A stretch of 64,000 nt of DNA from Maribacter thermophilus (GCF_001020565.1 NZ_LDAS01000001.1:906402-970401), one strand, 5' to 3'; shown: positions 44,062 through 53,054, counted from the stretch's first letter. Made by a program: numbers and translations. The notes: generated by a model from the sequence alone, not told the origin.

Positions 44062-46239
44062 ATGAAATATAGAATATACACCTGGTGTGTTTTTTTGGTA
44101 TTTACCATTACAACATATGCACAAAAAAAGAATAATGCATATAAACTACATATTAAGAAAACCACTATACCTGTTAAGATAGATGGTATTGGGGACGATG
44201 CCGCGTGGCAAGGGGCAGATGAGGCTAAGGATTTTTTTAGGGTATTGCCCATGGACGATGGGCTGGCCGATGAACAAACCGTTATAAAAATGACCTATGA
44301 CGAAAAGAATCTTTATTTGTTGGCAACGTTTTACAATGCCACCAAGGCCAATTATTTCGTAGAATCGTTACGACGTGATTTTAGCTTTGGAAAAAATGAC
44401 AATTTTCTACTTTTTTTGGACCCTTTTAATAACCAGACCACAGGTTTTTCATTTGGATCCAATGCTTATGGAGCGCAATGGGACGGCACCATGTTCAATG
44501 GCTCCTCCATAGATCTTAATTGGGACAGTAAATGGATATCGGAGGTTACCCGAGACGATGATAAATGGGTATTTGAAATGGCGGTTCCCTTTAAATCTAT
44601 TCGGTATGGAGAGGGGGTTACAGAGTGGGGCATTAATTTTAGTAGGCTCGATTTAAAATCTAGTGAAAAATCTAGTTGGACGCCTATACCTAGGCAGTTT
44701 CCAACGGCGGCCTTGGCATATACAGGTACTTTGGTCTGGGATGCACCGCCACCACCACCTGGTACCAATTTCTCTATTATACCATATGTTTTAGGGGAGG
44801 TTAATAGGGATTTGGAAGCGGATGGAGACGCCAAGACAAATGGAAAAATCGGAGGAGATGTTAAGTTTAGCCTTACCTCTTCCTTAAATTTGGACCTTAC
44901 CGTTAATCCAGACTTTTCACAAGTAGAAGTAGATCGTCAAATAACCAATCTTGATCGCTTTGAGCTATTTTTTCCCGAGCGAAGACAATTTTTTCTTGAG
45001 AACGGTGATCTTTTTGCCAACTTTGGCTATGATAACATTCGGCCTTTCTTCTCTAGAAGAATTGGTCTTGGTGTACCTATACAAGCTGGAGCGCGCATCA
45101 GCGGAAATTTAAACGGTAAATGGCGTTTGGGTATTATGGATATGCAGACCGCCAGTGTTTCAGAAAGTGGCCTGCCAAGTCAGAATTTTGGCGTACTGTC
45201 TTTGCAACGTAAGGTATTTGGGCGGAGTAGCATAGGTTTTATGTTCGTAAACAAACAGTCTATTAACTATCCGCAAGAAAATGATTCCATTAATAATCTG
45301 TATGCTAGGTATAACAGAAATTTTGGAATGGAATATAATTTAGCTTCGACCAATAACCTATGGAGCGGAAAGGCATTTTTTTTAAAATCGTTTGCTCCGG
45401 ATGACATCGGAAATGGTGTAACGCAGGGGGCACATATAACATATAATAGCAGAAAATGGAATTGGAGCGTAAAAGAAGAATGGGTAGGCGAAAAATACAC
45501 GGCCGAAGTGGGGTATGTGCCTCGAAGAGGATATGTAAACTTAAGCTCTAAACTCGGACATGTATTTTTTCCGAAGTCCGGATCTATAGTGAGTCATGGT
45601 CCCGAGTTTAATATATCATATTTTTTTAATGAGGCCTTTAGGCAAACAGATCATCTAGCCTATATGGTCTATCAATTTGATTTTAGAACAAGAAGCAGTT
45701 TAATGTTTTTTCTGTCAGATGATTACGTGGAGTTGTTGTCCCCTTTTGACCCTACAAGATTAGGACTAGAGAGTTTGGCCGTGGGTACCAAGCACCAATG
45801 GAACGCTTTTGGGTGGGAATATGAATCTAAACCCCAAAGTTTGTTCACCTATGCATTTGCCGGTCGTCTTGGAGGTTATTATGAGAATGGTAACCGAACA
45901 AGCCTTACCGCCGACTTGGGCTATCGTTTTCAGCCGTATGTGAGTTTAAACGCTAGTTTTAACTATAACCATATTGATCTTCCCTCGCCTTGGAACCAAA
46001 ACGAATTTTGGCTGATCGGGGCCGAGGCAGATATTACTTTTACCAATAAGTTGTTTTTTGCGAACCTGTTCCAGTATAACGAACAAACCAAAAACCTTAA
46101 TGTAAACTCTCGTCTGCAATGGCGTTATAGTCCAGCTTCAGATTTGTTTTTGGTCTATACCAACAATTATTTTATTGAACCTTTTGAAGGAAGAAATTGG
46201 GGGCTTACCTTAAAATTTACTTACTGGTTGAATAATTGA
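44062..46239 (+). CDS. DUF5916 outer-membrane protein with CBM9-like N-terminus
   Basis: A 725-residue exported protein; the ATG at 44062 gives signal peptide MKYRIYTWCVFLVFTITTYAQ. An earlier in-frame TTG would add eight polar residues. Residues about 35-210 form a CBM9-like beta-sandwich (IPVKIDGIGDDAAWQGADEA, then FWVFEMAVPFKSI-type strands). The rest is a beta-barrel-like DUF5916 region (FFPERRQFFLENGDLFANFG, LGVPIQAGARISGNLNGKW) that ends with an aromatic strand, GLTLKFTYWLNN. It is likely in the outer membrane. The ligand is unknown; a proline cluster (APPPPPGT) lies between the two parts. It is monocistronic and divergent from the PQQ-type dehydrogenase. Confidence 0.9.
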   Translation: MKYRIYTWCVFLVFTITTYAQKKNNAYKLHIKKTTIPVKIDGIGDDAAWQGADEAKDFFRVLPMDDGLADEQTVIKMTYDEKNLYLLATFYNATKANYFVESLRRDFSFGKNDNFLLFLDPFNNQTTGFSFGSNAYGAQWDGTMFNGSSIDLNWDSKWISEVTRDDDKWVFEMAVPFKSIRYGEGVTEWGINFSRLDLKSSEKSSWTPIPRQFPTAALAYTGTLVWDAPPPPPGTNFSIIPYVLGEVNRDLEADGDAKTNGKIGGDVKFSLTSSLNLDLTVNPDFSQVEVDRQITNLDRFELFFPERRQFFLENGDLFANFGYDNIRPFFSRRIGLGVPIQAGARISGNLNGKWRLGIMDMQTASVSESGLPSQNFGVLSLQRKVFGRSSIGFMFVNKQSINYPQENDSINNLYARYNRNFGMEYNLASTNNLWSGKAFFLKSFAPDDIGNGVTQGAHITYNSRKWNWSVKEEWVGEKYTAEVGYVPRRGYVNLSSKLGHVFFPKSGSIVSHGPEFNISYFFNEAFRQTDHLAYMVYQFDFRTRSSLMFFLSDDYVELLSPFDPTRLGLESLAVGTKHQWNAFGWEYESKPQSLFTYAFAGRLGGYYENGNRTSLTADLGYRFQPYVSLNASFNYNHIDLPSPWNQNEFWLIGAEADITFTNKLFFANLFQYNEQTKNLNVNSRLQWRYSPASDLFLVYTNNYFIEPFEGRNWGLTLKFTYWLNN

Positions 46240-46240
46240 T

Positions 46241-47488
46241 TCAGCCCATTGAAATTACTTCCATAACCCCCTTTGCCGCTGTTTCACCAGAAATCATGGC
46301 CGCATTCAAAGAACCGTTTAAAAGGTAGTCCCCGGCAAGAAAAATACGGTCGGTGAGTCGCGTTTCAGTAGGTGTCATGGCATATCGAAGGTCCTTAGTG
46401 ATGGGTATTGCCTTTTTAATTCTGTAATTTTTTAAATAACGATCTACCTCAATGCCCGCAAACTGTTTAAGCTCCTCTTTTACTTTTTGTATTAATTGGT
46501 ATTCCGTGAGGTCATGTTTTTTTACGACAGTGACAGAAAGTAGCTCATTATCTCCTTTTTGAAGGCATTGTAGCGAAGTATGATAAAATAAGTGGTTAAT
46601 TAAAGCTTGGTCATTTGCTATCAACCCGATCATGGGGTTTTTGATTGCTTTTTTTGGGGATGTAAAATAGAGCGTATCGCAAGAATGCCAAGCTATTTGT
46701 TGCGTTTTTAAATTCGGCATTATTAGCGGGGCTTCGGAAGCAATAATGGTGTAGTCTGGAAATACTTTGGTATCATCGGAAAAAAGTAGTTCCCCATTTC
46801 TACAACTCTTGACTGTTGTGTTGAATTTAAACGTGGTACTTTGTAGTCTGTTCTTTAGTTGTATGGGAATAGTTTCAATACCTGCTTTGGGTATGGCTGC
46901 TTGGCCCATACCCAACATTTTATATACAAATTGAAACATACGGCTCGATGTTTCTAAATTCGGCTCTAAAAAAATTCCGCTAAAAAAAGGCTTTAAGAAG
47001 CTGTTTATTATGTCTTTTGAAAAACCAATACCATTAAGGTATTCTATGGTAGAAGTTTCGGGTTGCCCAAAAATTTCTTCTATAGACTTATTCTTTAGGC
47101 TTTTGTTGAGCTTAAGAATCTTCCACTTATCCCTACTGTTTCCAATGCCCGAAAACAGAGTGGAAAACAAAAGATTCGGTTCTCGTAGAGGGTCGCCAAT
47201 GACAACCGATGTACCGTCTTTAAATACCTGTGCGCCCGGTAGAAATTTTTGCAGCTCTAAAGAGTCGTAATCTAAATATTTTGTGGCCATTGGGTAGGCA
47301 TCCAACAAAACTTGAAAACCATGATCTAACTGGTAGCCATCAAAAATAGTTGTTTTGATCCTACCTCCTACACGATCCGTCTTTTCATAGATTACGGGAG
47401 AATATCCATGTTCTTCAAGATTTAGGGCAGCAATTAAACCACTTACACCTGCACCTATGATAGCTATTTTAGGTGATTCTGTTTTCAC
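46241..47488 (-). CDS. FAD/NAD(P)-dependent amine-oxidase-like oxidoreductase
   Basis: A 415-residue flavoprotein beginning with the dinucleotide motif IAIIGAGVSGLIAALNLEEH, then YEKTDRVGGRIKT, the second nucleotide-contacting Gly-Gly-Arg loop. The C-terminal FAD motif is RIFLAGDYLLNGSLNAAMIS, the usual Gly-Asp after a hydrophobic strand. It belongs to the protoporphyrinogen/phytoene-desaturase/monoamine oxidase superfamily, but I cannot assign the reaction. No signal peptide. It is convergent with DUF5916, with one base between the stops, and 67 bp from the helicase gene on the same strand. Confidence 0.9.
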   Translation of the reverse strand: MKTESPKIAIIGAGVSGLIAALNLEEHGYSPVIYEKTDRVGGRIKTTIFDGYQLDHGFQVLLDAYPMATKYLDYDSLELQKFLPGAQVFKDGTSVVIGDPLREPNLLFSTLFSGIGNSRDKWKILKLNKSLKNKSIEEIFGQPETSTIEYLNGIGFSKDIINSFLKPFFSGIFLEPNLETSSRMFQFVYKMLGMGQAAIPKAGIETIPIQLKNRLQSTTFKFNTTVKSCRNGELLFSDDTKVFPDYTIIASEAPLIMPNLKTQQIAWHSCDTLYFTSPKKAIKNPMIGLIANDQALINHLFYHTSLQCLQKGDNELLSVTVVKKHDLTEYQLIQKVKEELKQFAGIEVDRYLKNYRIKKAIPITKDLRYAMTPTETRLTDRIFLAGDYLLNGSLNAAMISGETAAKGVMEVISMG

Positions 47489-47555
47489 GGATTAAAAATA
47501 TGAAAAGAAACGACCTTATAGGTATTCTATAACAGAAATGAAATACTTATTGTTC

Positions 47556-49109
47556 TTAATCTTCTGGTGGGTGCCCATGGATATCTTCAAAAACGGAATC
47601 AAAGTTTTCACGCAAATAGGCGTTCAATTTCTTTTGGTAATCCTCTTTAAGCCAGCTCAAAAAATTGTGGGTGCTTTTGCTGATACATTTTCCGTATACG
47701 TGAATTCTATTATCAATATCTTCTTTTAATAGCTTGGCAAGGGCTAGGGCATCATATACATCTTCACTATTTTCTATGCAGATATAGGCATGTTGTGCAA
47801 TAGACCTTTCTAATACAACCTTTGAAGATTCGCCTGCATAGGTCGCCTCTTCATAGGTCTTCTTAATATCAAAATATGTTTCTTCAGAGTTTTTGAACTC
47901 TTCTTTTATTTCGTCTGAAAGCTCATGTCTAAAAGCACTTTCTATTTCCTCGTCGTCCTGTATACGATCCATGTAATAATTGGGAGATTTAAAAATCGAT
48001 ACCCAATCCAAATCGGCTCCCCAAGGGCCAAAACGATACATGTTGTTACCTAGGTCTATTACGGTAAACTTGGACTTGTTGTTCAATACACGAGATCCCC
48101 TACCGATCATTTGGTAATACAGAGTCAAAGATTTGGTTGCCCTGTTCAATATAATGGTCTCTATGGTCGGTTCATCAAAACCGGTGGTCAAAATACTTAC
48201 CGATGTTAATATGGCATCGGGTGTTTCTTTAAACCACTTTAAAATCTGCTTTCGTTGCTTTTTGGTAGCCGTATTGTCTAGATGCATTATTGGCAAACCA
48301 GCATTTTTAAAGGTATAATAGACTTGAATGGATGTTTCTATACCATTGTTGAAAATAAGGGTCTTCTTTCCTTTTGAATGTTTTGTGTAAGCTTCTAAAA
48401 GCTTGTTCAGCATAGACGGACTCGTATACAGGTCTGCGGATGATTTTACGGTATAATCTCCGTTAGACCCTACCTCCAATGAAGTTAGCCCCATGTCGTA
48501 TTGAAACACTTCTGCCCTGGCCAGAAAATCGTTTTCAATAAGATTTTGAATGGATTCGCCCGGTATCAGCTCATCATAATTGCTGTTCATGGGTAAATCT
48601 TTATTTGAACTTAAAGGAGTGGCGGTAACCCCAAGAATAAAAGATTTCTCAAAAAACTTGAACAATTTGGTAAAAGAGTTGTAATGGGCCTCATCAACTA
48701 TGACCAGACCAACATCGGAAATATCCAGTTTGTCGTCGTTGAGCCTATTGTTCAGTGTCTCCACCATGGCTACGTAACAGCTATATTTCTCTTGATCGTC
48801 AAGATTTGCTTTACTGTTGACCACTTTATTGACCACACCAAAACTGGTCAACATTTCTGAAGTTTGGTTACATAGCTCTACCCTATGGGTCATTACTAAA
48901 ACCTTTTTTGAGTGGTTTTTAAGGTATTGCCGTACTATTTCTGAAAAAATAACGGTTTTACCACCGCCTGTAGGTAATTGATAAAGTAAGTGATAATCTT
49001 CCCGTTCGTTCTCGAACTTTTCAAAAATTTGTTGAATTGCACCTTGCTGATAGCTGTAAAGCTCTTTGTCCGTCTTTTTTTCCTGTAATTCAAAAACTGT
49101 CTCTTGCAT
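47556..49109 (-). CDS. DEAD/DEAH-box (SSL2-like) helicase
   Basis: Superfamily-2 helicase of 517 residues. The ATG at 49109 begins MQETVFELQEKKTDKELYSY; the open frame to 49238 overlaps the start of the divergent pseudouridine synthase and was rejected. Motifs: Q-like YQQGAIQQI, Walker A LPTGGGKTVIF, Ia VMTHRVELCNQ, Walker B DEAH in VIVDEAHYNSF, III VTATPL, IV TLIFNNGIETS, V SILTTGFDEPTIETIIL, VI QMIGRGSRVLN. The C-terminal 170 residues have no recognised domain. It resembles the helicase subunit of type III restriction systems (ResIII-like), but no methyltransferase or nuclease gene is adjacent, so it is probably a housekeeping repair or RNA helicase. Confidence 0.9.
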   Translation of the reverse strand: MQETVFELQEKKTDKELYSYQQGAIQQIFEKFENEREDYHLLYQLPTGGGKTVIFSEIVRQYLKNHSKKVLVMTHRVELCNQTSEMLTSFGVVNKVVNSKANLDDQEKYSCYVAMVETLNNRLNDDKLDISDVGLVIVDEAHYNSFTKLFKFFEKSFILGVTATPLSSNKDLPMNSNYDELIPGESIQNLIENDFLARAEVFQYDMGLTSLEVGSNGDYTVKSSADLYTSPSMLNKLLEAYTKHSKGKKTLIFNNGIETSIQVYYTFKNAGLPIMHLDNTATKKQRKQILKWFKETPDAILTSVSILTTGFDEPTIETIILNRATKSLTLYYQMIGRGSRVLNNKSKFTVIDLGNNMYRFGPWGADLDWVSIFKSPNYYMDRIQDDEEIESAFRHELSDEIKEEFKNSEETYFDIKKTYEEATYAGESSKVVLERSIAQHAYICIENSEDVYDALALAKLLKEDIDNRIHVYGKCISKSTHNFLSWLKEDYQKKLNAYLRENFDSVFEDIHGHPPED

Positions 49110-49220
49110 TATATCTTTTTCTGAGGGGTGCAAAGGTAAGGCGTTCCACCTGGGAATGCTAATGAAATGGGATAAAAAGGGTATCTTTCCGACCAATGAA
49201 ACAGTTCGTAGGATAAAAAA

Positions 49221-49802
49221 ATGATAGGTCACCAACATTTTAAAATCTATAAACCATTTGGAATGTTAAGTCAATTAACTTCTGGAGAGGAACGTCAATT
49301 ACGTAAAAAGAAATTTCTTAGTGAGCTATATCAATTTCCAGAGGGAGTAATGCCCATAGGCCGGCTTGATGAAAAGTCGGAAGGATTATTATTGATGACA
49401 ACCAACGGAAAATTAACCGATTATATAAATAACGCAGGGGTAGAAAAGGAGTATTTGGCCCAGTTGGACGGGGTAATAAACGATGCCGCCATACAGAGGT
49501 TACAAAAAGGGGTGTCCATTGGGCTGTTCGGAAAAAAATATAAGACCAAGCCATGTAAGGTAAGGATACAGAAGCCCCCTATAGGCTTACCTGCCCCACA
49601 TTCTAAATTAAGAATTGGGGTGCACCGGGCCAACTCATGGGTCAGTATCATATTAACGGAAGGTAAGTTCAGGCAGGTACGTAAAATGACCGCAGCAGTC
49701 GGTTTTCCCACGATTAGATTAGTACGTATAAGAATTGGTGATCAAAGTATAGATACTATGAAAGAAGGAGAAGTGATACAACTTAACCGGCTAGTTATTT
49801 AG
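49221..49802 (+). CDS. rRNA/RNA pseudouridine synthase (RluE-like)
   Basis: A 193-residue enzyme of the RsuA/RluB/RluE group without an S4 domain, which is the RluE-type form. The catalytic motif is GRLDEKSEGLLLMTTNG with Asp50 as nucleophile. Other landmarks are KIYKPFGMLSQ at the start, KEYLAQLDG and LTEGKFRQVRKMTAAVGFP-like near the C-terminus. It would convert a uridine of 23S rRNA to pseudouridine. The gene is divergent from the helicase; its stop overlaps the end of the EamA gene by 12 bp. Confidence 0.93.
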   Translation: MIGHQHFKIYKPFGMLSQLTSGEERQLRKKKFLSELYQFPEGVMPIGRLDEKSEGLLLMTTNGKLTDYINNAGVEKEYLAQLDGVINDAAIQRLQKGVSIGLFGKKYKTKPCKVRIQKPPIGLPAPHSKLRIGVHRANSWVSIILTEGKFRQVRKMTAAVGFPTIRLVRIRIGDQSIDTMKEGEVIQLNRLVI

Positions 49803-50726
49803 TTTTTTTGAAGTAAACCTGGAAAACAGGGTCAATCTTTTCTTGGTGTTTATAAAATAAACTCCCGTTAAAAGTATAATGGCGGCCACTGCGGATTGTA
49901 CGGTGATTTCTTCTTTTAGAAAATACCAGCCCAACAACATGGCAATAATAGGGTTTACATAAGACGAGGTAGCAACTTTTTCTGGTGATACCACTTTTAA
50001 AAGGTAGTTAAATGCGGTAAAAGCCACGATACTTCCCAATAGCACCAATAGCAACATAGCCCATTGTACTTTAGTGCTCCAATGCAAAGGGGAAACCCAT
50101 TGCTCACCAAGGATGAGACTGATAATAAACAACAATATACCCGCGGTAACCATTTGATAACCCGTATTTACAAAGTAGTTGGAAGGTAAGTTGGCACTAC
50201 CTACAAACAGGCTTCCGTATGCCCAACTAAGCATACAGGCAAATATTAAGACCATTCCGAGAAGCGCTCCTTCTTTAGAAATAATCTGTTGTTGGCTTAC
50301 AAGAAGGTAAATACCGATCATGCCCAAGGCTACACCTACCAACGACATTGCCTTGATTTTTTTTCCTTGTAAAACCCGCATTAATAGTATGACCACCAAG
50401 GGTTGTGCAGAAATTTCCAAGGCGGCGAATCCACTATCCACATATTTTAACGCCCAAACCACTACTCCATTGCCAAAGGTTAAAAATAGAAAACCGGCGA
50501 TGATGGTATTGACGAATTGCTTTCTATTGATTTTTAATGGAATACCTAAAAATTTGGCTATTATAAAAATAAGACAGCCTGCCGTTACAAAACGCGCCCC
50601 TGCCAACATAAAGGCAGGAAGTTCGGTAACCGCGATTTTATTAAGTAAGTAGGTAGAGCCCCAAATAACATAGATGGCAAAAAAAGCCAATATGATTAGA
50701 CCTGTATTGCGTTTGGGGCCAGTCAT
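49791..50726 (-). CDS. EamA/DMT-family transporter
   Basis: A 311-residue inner-membrane protein of the drug/metabolite transporter superfamily with ten predicted helices in two EamA halves (about 8-145 and 150-295). Typical motifs are YVIWGSTYLLNKIAVTELPA in helix 1 and AFTAFNYLLKVVSPEKVATS with NPIIAMLLGWYFLKEEIT in the second half, the characteristic region before the last helices. It exports or imports small metabolites; the substrate is unknown. The start codon is the ATG at 50726, 17 bp after the cold-shock gene, so the two may be in one transcript. Confidence 0.94.
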   Translation of the reverse strand: MTGPKRNTGLIILAFFAIYVIWGSTYLLNKIAVTELPAFMLAGARFVTAGCLIFIIAKFLGIPLKINRKQFVNTIIAGFLFLTFGNGVVVWALKYVDSGFAALEISAQPLVVILLMRVLQGKKIKAMSLVGVALGMIGIYLLVSQQQIISKEGALLGMVLIFACMLSWAYGSLFVGSANLPSNYFVNTGYQMVTAGILLFIISLILGEQWVSPLHWSTKVQWAMLLLVLLGSIVAFTAFNYLLKVVSPEKVATSSYVNPIIAMLLGWYFLKEEITVQSAVAAIILLTGVYFINTKKRLTLFSRFTSKKLNN

Positions 50727-50743
50727 TAAAAAAAGTAACTAGG

Positions 50744-51202
50744 TTATATTTTTTTTACCCTTACGGCATTCATGCCTTTCATGCCCTTTTCCAACTCATA
50801 GGAAACTTTATCGTTTTCCATGATTTCATCGATTAGGCCACTAACGTGCACAAAATATTTTTCGTTGTTTTCAGAGTCGATAATAAACCCGAATCCTTTT
50901 GAGGAATCGAAAAAGGATACTTTTCCGTTTCTCACCGGATCAAATTCCTCTACATCACCTTCTTCTTTTTTAGGTATTCCCAAAACGATGTCCTCTGCGT
51001 CTATTTCGACTTTCATCGTTGGGTCTGGCGGAGTGTCCACTAAATTTCCATTGTAATCCACATAGGCAAGAGGTATACCAGAAGTTCCGCTTTCTTTGGC
51101 GGCTTGTTTTCTAGCTTCCTTTTTCTTTTGTTTCTCTTCCCTTTTCTTTAAGCGTTTTTTTTCTTTCTCGGTCTTGTTAAATGTTTGTTGCGATTTTGCC
51201 AT
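50744..51202 (-). CDS. Cold-shock-domain protein with Lys-rich N-terminal extension
   Basis: A 152-residue protein. Residues about 8-36 are an extremely Lys/Glu/Arg-rich helical extension (KTEKEKKRLKKREEKQKKKE). The C-terminal cold-shock domain spans about 90-152 with RNP motifs KGFGFII and KYFVHVS, and ends EKGMKGMNAVRVKKI. Such proteins bind single-stranded RNA. The same N-terminal extension pattern is seen in flavobacterial cold-shock proteins. The gene is preceded by an intergenic region of 480 bp that may contain a long 5' leader. Confidence 0.93.
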   Translation of the reverse strand: MAKSQQTFNKTEKEKKRLKKREEKQKKKEARKQAAKESGTSGIPLAYVDYNGNLVDTPPDPTMKVEIDAEDIVLGIPKKEEGDVEEFDPVRNGKVSFFDSSKGFGFIIDSENNEKYFVHVSGLIDEIMENDKVSYELEKGMKGMNAVRVKKI

Positions 51203-51682
51203 TCGTAATTTTAAAGTAGTATCAAATTAATGTTAAAGAAGAAATAGAAATTCATGTTGACTATCATGAAATGATAATTGTAATCAGAACTACAAAACCG
51301 TTCACTTTGAGGTCGGAGCAAGATTCCCCAGTTTCCTTTAAACTGCTTCAAAGATAAGTTATGTTTTTGGATTTATGATGTCATTAACGTTAAGTATTGT
51401 TACCATTGTTGTAATTGTAAGAATTTTACTGGTACCCTATTACAAAATAATAGCATAAATATTAGTATAGAGAGCGAGTGTAAAAGTATTTTGTTTGCGT
51501 TCTCCCTATTATGAATTGTTGTAACACATTTATAATCAGCTGTTTGTTGGTGTTGTTGGATTTTAGGTATGTTAAATATTGCTTAAAACGGTACCTTTTA
51601 TAACATAGTACTGTAACAAAATAATCACTTCTTCGTCTTCTAGATATAACAAAGTAATAATCATCAATTAAAAATCATCGTC
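51203..51682. other. 480-bp intergenic region, no gene seen
   Basis: No plausible ORF on either strand. The sequence is AT-rich. A short palindrome TTAACGTTAA lies at 51384-51393. The reverse strand upstream of the cold-shock gene could hold a long leader, as is known for cspA-type mRNAs, and the forward strand must hold the promoter of the tandem 37-aa genes. No clear TAnnTTTG box was found near them. Confidence 0.5.
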
Positions 51683-51947
51683 ATGAGAACATTTGTAAAT
51701 CAATCACCAACGGAATCAAGAAGATATTCTTTCTTTTCCACTTTTAAAAACAGTAAAAGGGTACAATGGGCAGAAGTAAGAAACCACACCCATTGATCTA
51801 AAATTCATCAATCAATAATCATCAATTAAAAATCATCGTCATGAAAACATTTGTAAATCAATCACCAACAGAATCAAGAAGACATTCTTTCTTTTCTACC
51901 TTTAAAAACAGCAAGAGGGTACAATGGGCAGAAGTAAGAAACCACAC
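51656..51947 (+). repeat. 158-bp-period tandem duplication carrying the two 37-aa genes
   Basis: Copy 1 spans 51656-51789 and copy 2 spans 51814-51947. Each includes a 27-base common leader (AATAATCATCAATTAAAAAT...GTC) before its ATG. The coding parts differ at about a dozen bases, most of them silent. The unit is too long and too gene-like for a CRISPR or a simple-sequence repeat. Confidence 0.9.
51683..51796 (+). CDS. Tandem small protein, copy 1 (37 aa)
   Basis: ATG at 51683, TGA at 51794-51796. The product begins MRTFVNQSPTESRRYSFF and ends VQWAEVRNHTH, a basic peptide with Phe-rich and Arg/Lys-rich parts, no signal peptide and no membrane helix. It is followed after 44 bp by a second copy. 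Between residues 3 and 36 the copies differ at six silent codons and one replacement, so selection on the peptide is likely. I do not recognise the family. It shares a terminator with copy 2. Confidence 0.72.
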   Translation: MRTFVNQSPTESRRYSFFSTFKNSKRVQWAEVRNHTH

Positions 51948-51954
51948 TAGATAA
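51841..51954 (+). CDS. Tandem small protein, copy 2 (37 aa)
   Basis: ATG at 51841, TAA at 51952-51954. The product begins MKTFVNQSPTESRRHSFF and ends VQWAEVRNHTR. Its leader repeats the 27 bases before copy 1. Differences from copy 1 are Lys2 for Arg, His15 for Tyr and the last residue Arg for His; other changes are silent. A rho-independent terminator lies about 60 bp downstream. It is probably translated from one mRNA together with copy 1. No function can be assigned. Confidence 0.72.
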   Translation: MKTFVNQSPTESRRHSFFSTFKNSKRVQWAEVRNHTR

Positions 51955-52011
51955 ACCATATGGGCATTTGTAAACAAAACCCGTTGGAAATTTCGATTCT
52001 GTACGAAAAAT

Positions 52012-52049
52012 AAAAAAGGATAAGACCTCATCGATCTTATCCTTTTTTT
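52012..52049. terminator. Bidirectional terminator
   Basis: AAAAAAGGATAAGA pairs with TCTTATCCTTTTTTT around a 9-base loop. On the forward strand it closes the tandem small genes; on the reverse strand it follows the lipoprotein gene that ends at 52100. Confidence 0.87.
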
Positions 52050-52099
52050 GTGTTATTTCTAATAAGGTTATTTCTTCATAACAAAGAAATGAAACTAAA

Positions 52100-52894
52100 T
52101 TAATCTCTAAGGCTAATTTCTTCTTCAGCCCCGTTCGGATAGGTTATGGTAGCCACATCGTCGCAAGTACCGTCCCCAAAATCAACGATTAAAGAAAGAC
52201 CATTTTTGGCAACGGTCATAGTACCACTGTTTAAATAACTACAGGCATAGTTACCTTCTAAAGTAGAACCGACGGTAACATTGTATGTAGTGCCGTCGTC
52301 TACAACGGTCCAATTACCATCTATGCCGAAAGTAGTGGTTTCTAAACTGTCACCAAAACTTAAAGTAAAGGTCTTTGTGCCGTTCTCTGCTATTACGGTT
52401 CCGTCCTCCATAACTATACTCATGTCACTCGTGGTAGTAAATGAGACCGCATTGTTCTCAGAATTGGTTCCTATATCATAGGTTCTGGTACCATTGATTT
52501 TAATTTCGCCAACATAAAAATCAACATAAGTGGCGGTAAATGAACTGGATTCACTCTCAAAATTATAGGTTACCGTTAAGGTTCCGTTTACATTGTCGGT
52601 ACCGTTCAAAACACAATTATTGAAAGTAGCCGTATACCCTGTTTCTGTGTAGGTAGCATAATAGCACTCTTCACTACTAATGGTTTTTGCCATTGAGCTA
52701 TTGTTCATGTATAAATCGTATAAAGCAGTATCTACGACCCCTGAGACATCATCTGCCTCTAATATTGTCTTTAGTTCGGTATTGGTGAGCGTTACTTCTT
52801 CATTTGTATCGCCATCATCGCTACAACTATAGCAAACGGCGAAAATAGCGGCCAAAAAGCTAAATTTTTTTAAAGAACGTGTTACATTTTTCAT
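52100..52894 (-). CDS. Hypothetical lipoprotein
   Basis: A 264-residue lipoprotein from the ATG at 52894, whose leader (KKFSFLAAIFAVCYSC) gives the SPII cysteine at about residue 24, followed by SDDGDTNEE. The rest is beta-rich, with many Thr, Asn and Gly and repeated strand patterns (TYNFESESSSFTATYVDFYV, WTVVDDGTTYNVTVGSTLEG). No family is recognised. A longer in-frame TTG start at 52930 adds 12 polar residues. It is divergent from the GntR gene, whose operator region lies upstream of both. Confidence 0.8.
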   Translation of the reverse strand: MKNVTRSLKKFSFLAAIFAVCYSCSDDGDTNEEVTLTNTELKTILEADDVSGVVDTALYDLYMNNSSMAKTISSEECYYATYTETGYTATFNNCVLNGTDNVNGTLTVTYNFESESSSFTATYVDFYVGEIKINGTRTYDIGTNSENNAVSFTTTSDMSIVMEDGTVIAENGTKTFTLSFGDSLETTTFGIDGNWTVVDDGTTYNVTVGSTLEGNYACSYLNSGTMTVAKNGLSLIVDFGDGTCDDVATITYPNGAEEEISLRD

Positions 52895-53026
52895 TTGGAT
52901 TTTTTTGTAGGTTTTAGCATATGAACGCAAAATGGTGGTTTATAGTATTCTTTAATAGATGCTTTTACTTAATTTTAGATAAACGGTAACCTTTGAGCCA
53001 CAATAAATTAGTCTACAATAAGTTAA

Positions 53027-53038
53027 ATCGTATACGAT
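53027..53038. promoter_or_regulatory. GntR-type palindromic operator
   Basis: ATCGTATACGAT is a perfect 12-bp palindrome containing the GT-x-x-AC core (here GTATAC) typical of FadR-subfamily sites. It lies 17 bp before the start of the GntR gene, next to a TATATTTG element at 53043-53050, so it would give autorepression. It could also control the divergent lipoprotein gene. Confidence 0.55.
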
Positions 53039-53042
53039 ATAT

Positions 53043-53050
53043 TATATTTG
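53043..53050 (+). promoter_or_regulatory. TATATTTG -7 element of GntR gene
   Basis: TAnnTTTG match ending 4 bp before the ATG, which would make the transcript almost leaderless. Alternatively the match is accidental. Confidence 0.3.
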
Positions 53051-53054
53051 AGGA

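Noticed and set aside
47556-49109. Helicase considered as part of a type III restriction or defence system
   Set aside because: No methyltransferase, nuclease or other defence gene is adjacent; neighbours are ordinary housekeeping genes.
51656-51947. Tandem repeat considered as a CRISPR or other array
   Set aside because: Only two units with a 158-bp period. Each unit holds a start-to-stop ORF, and most differences are silent, so it is a gene duplication.
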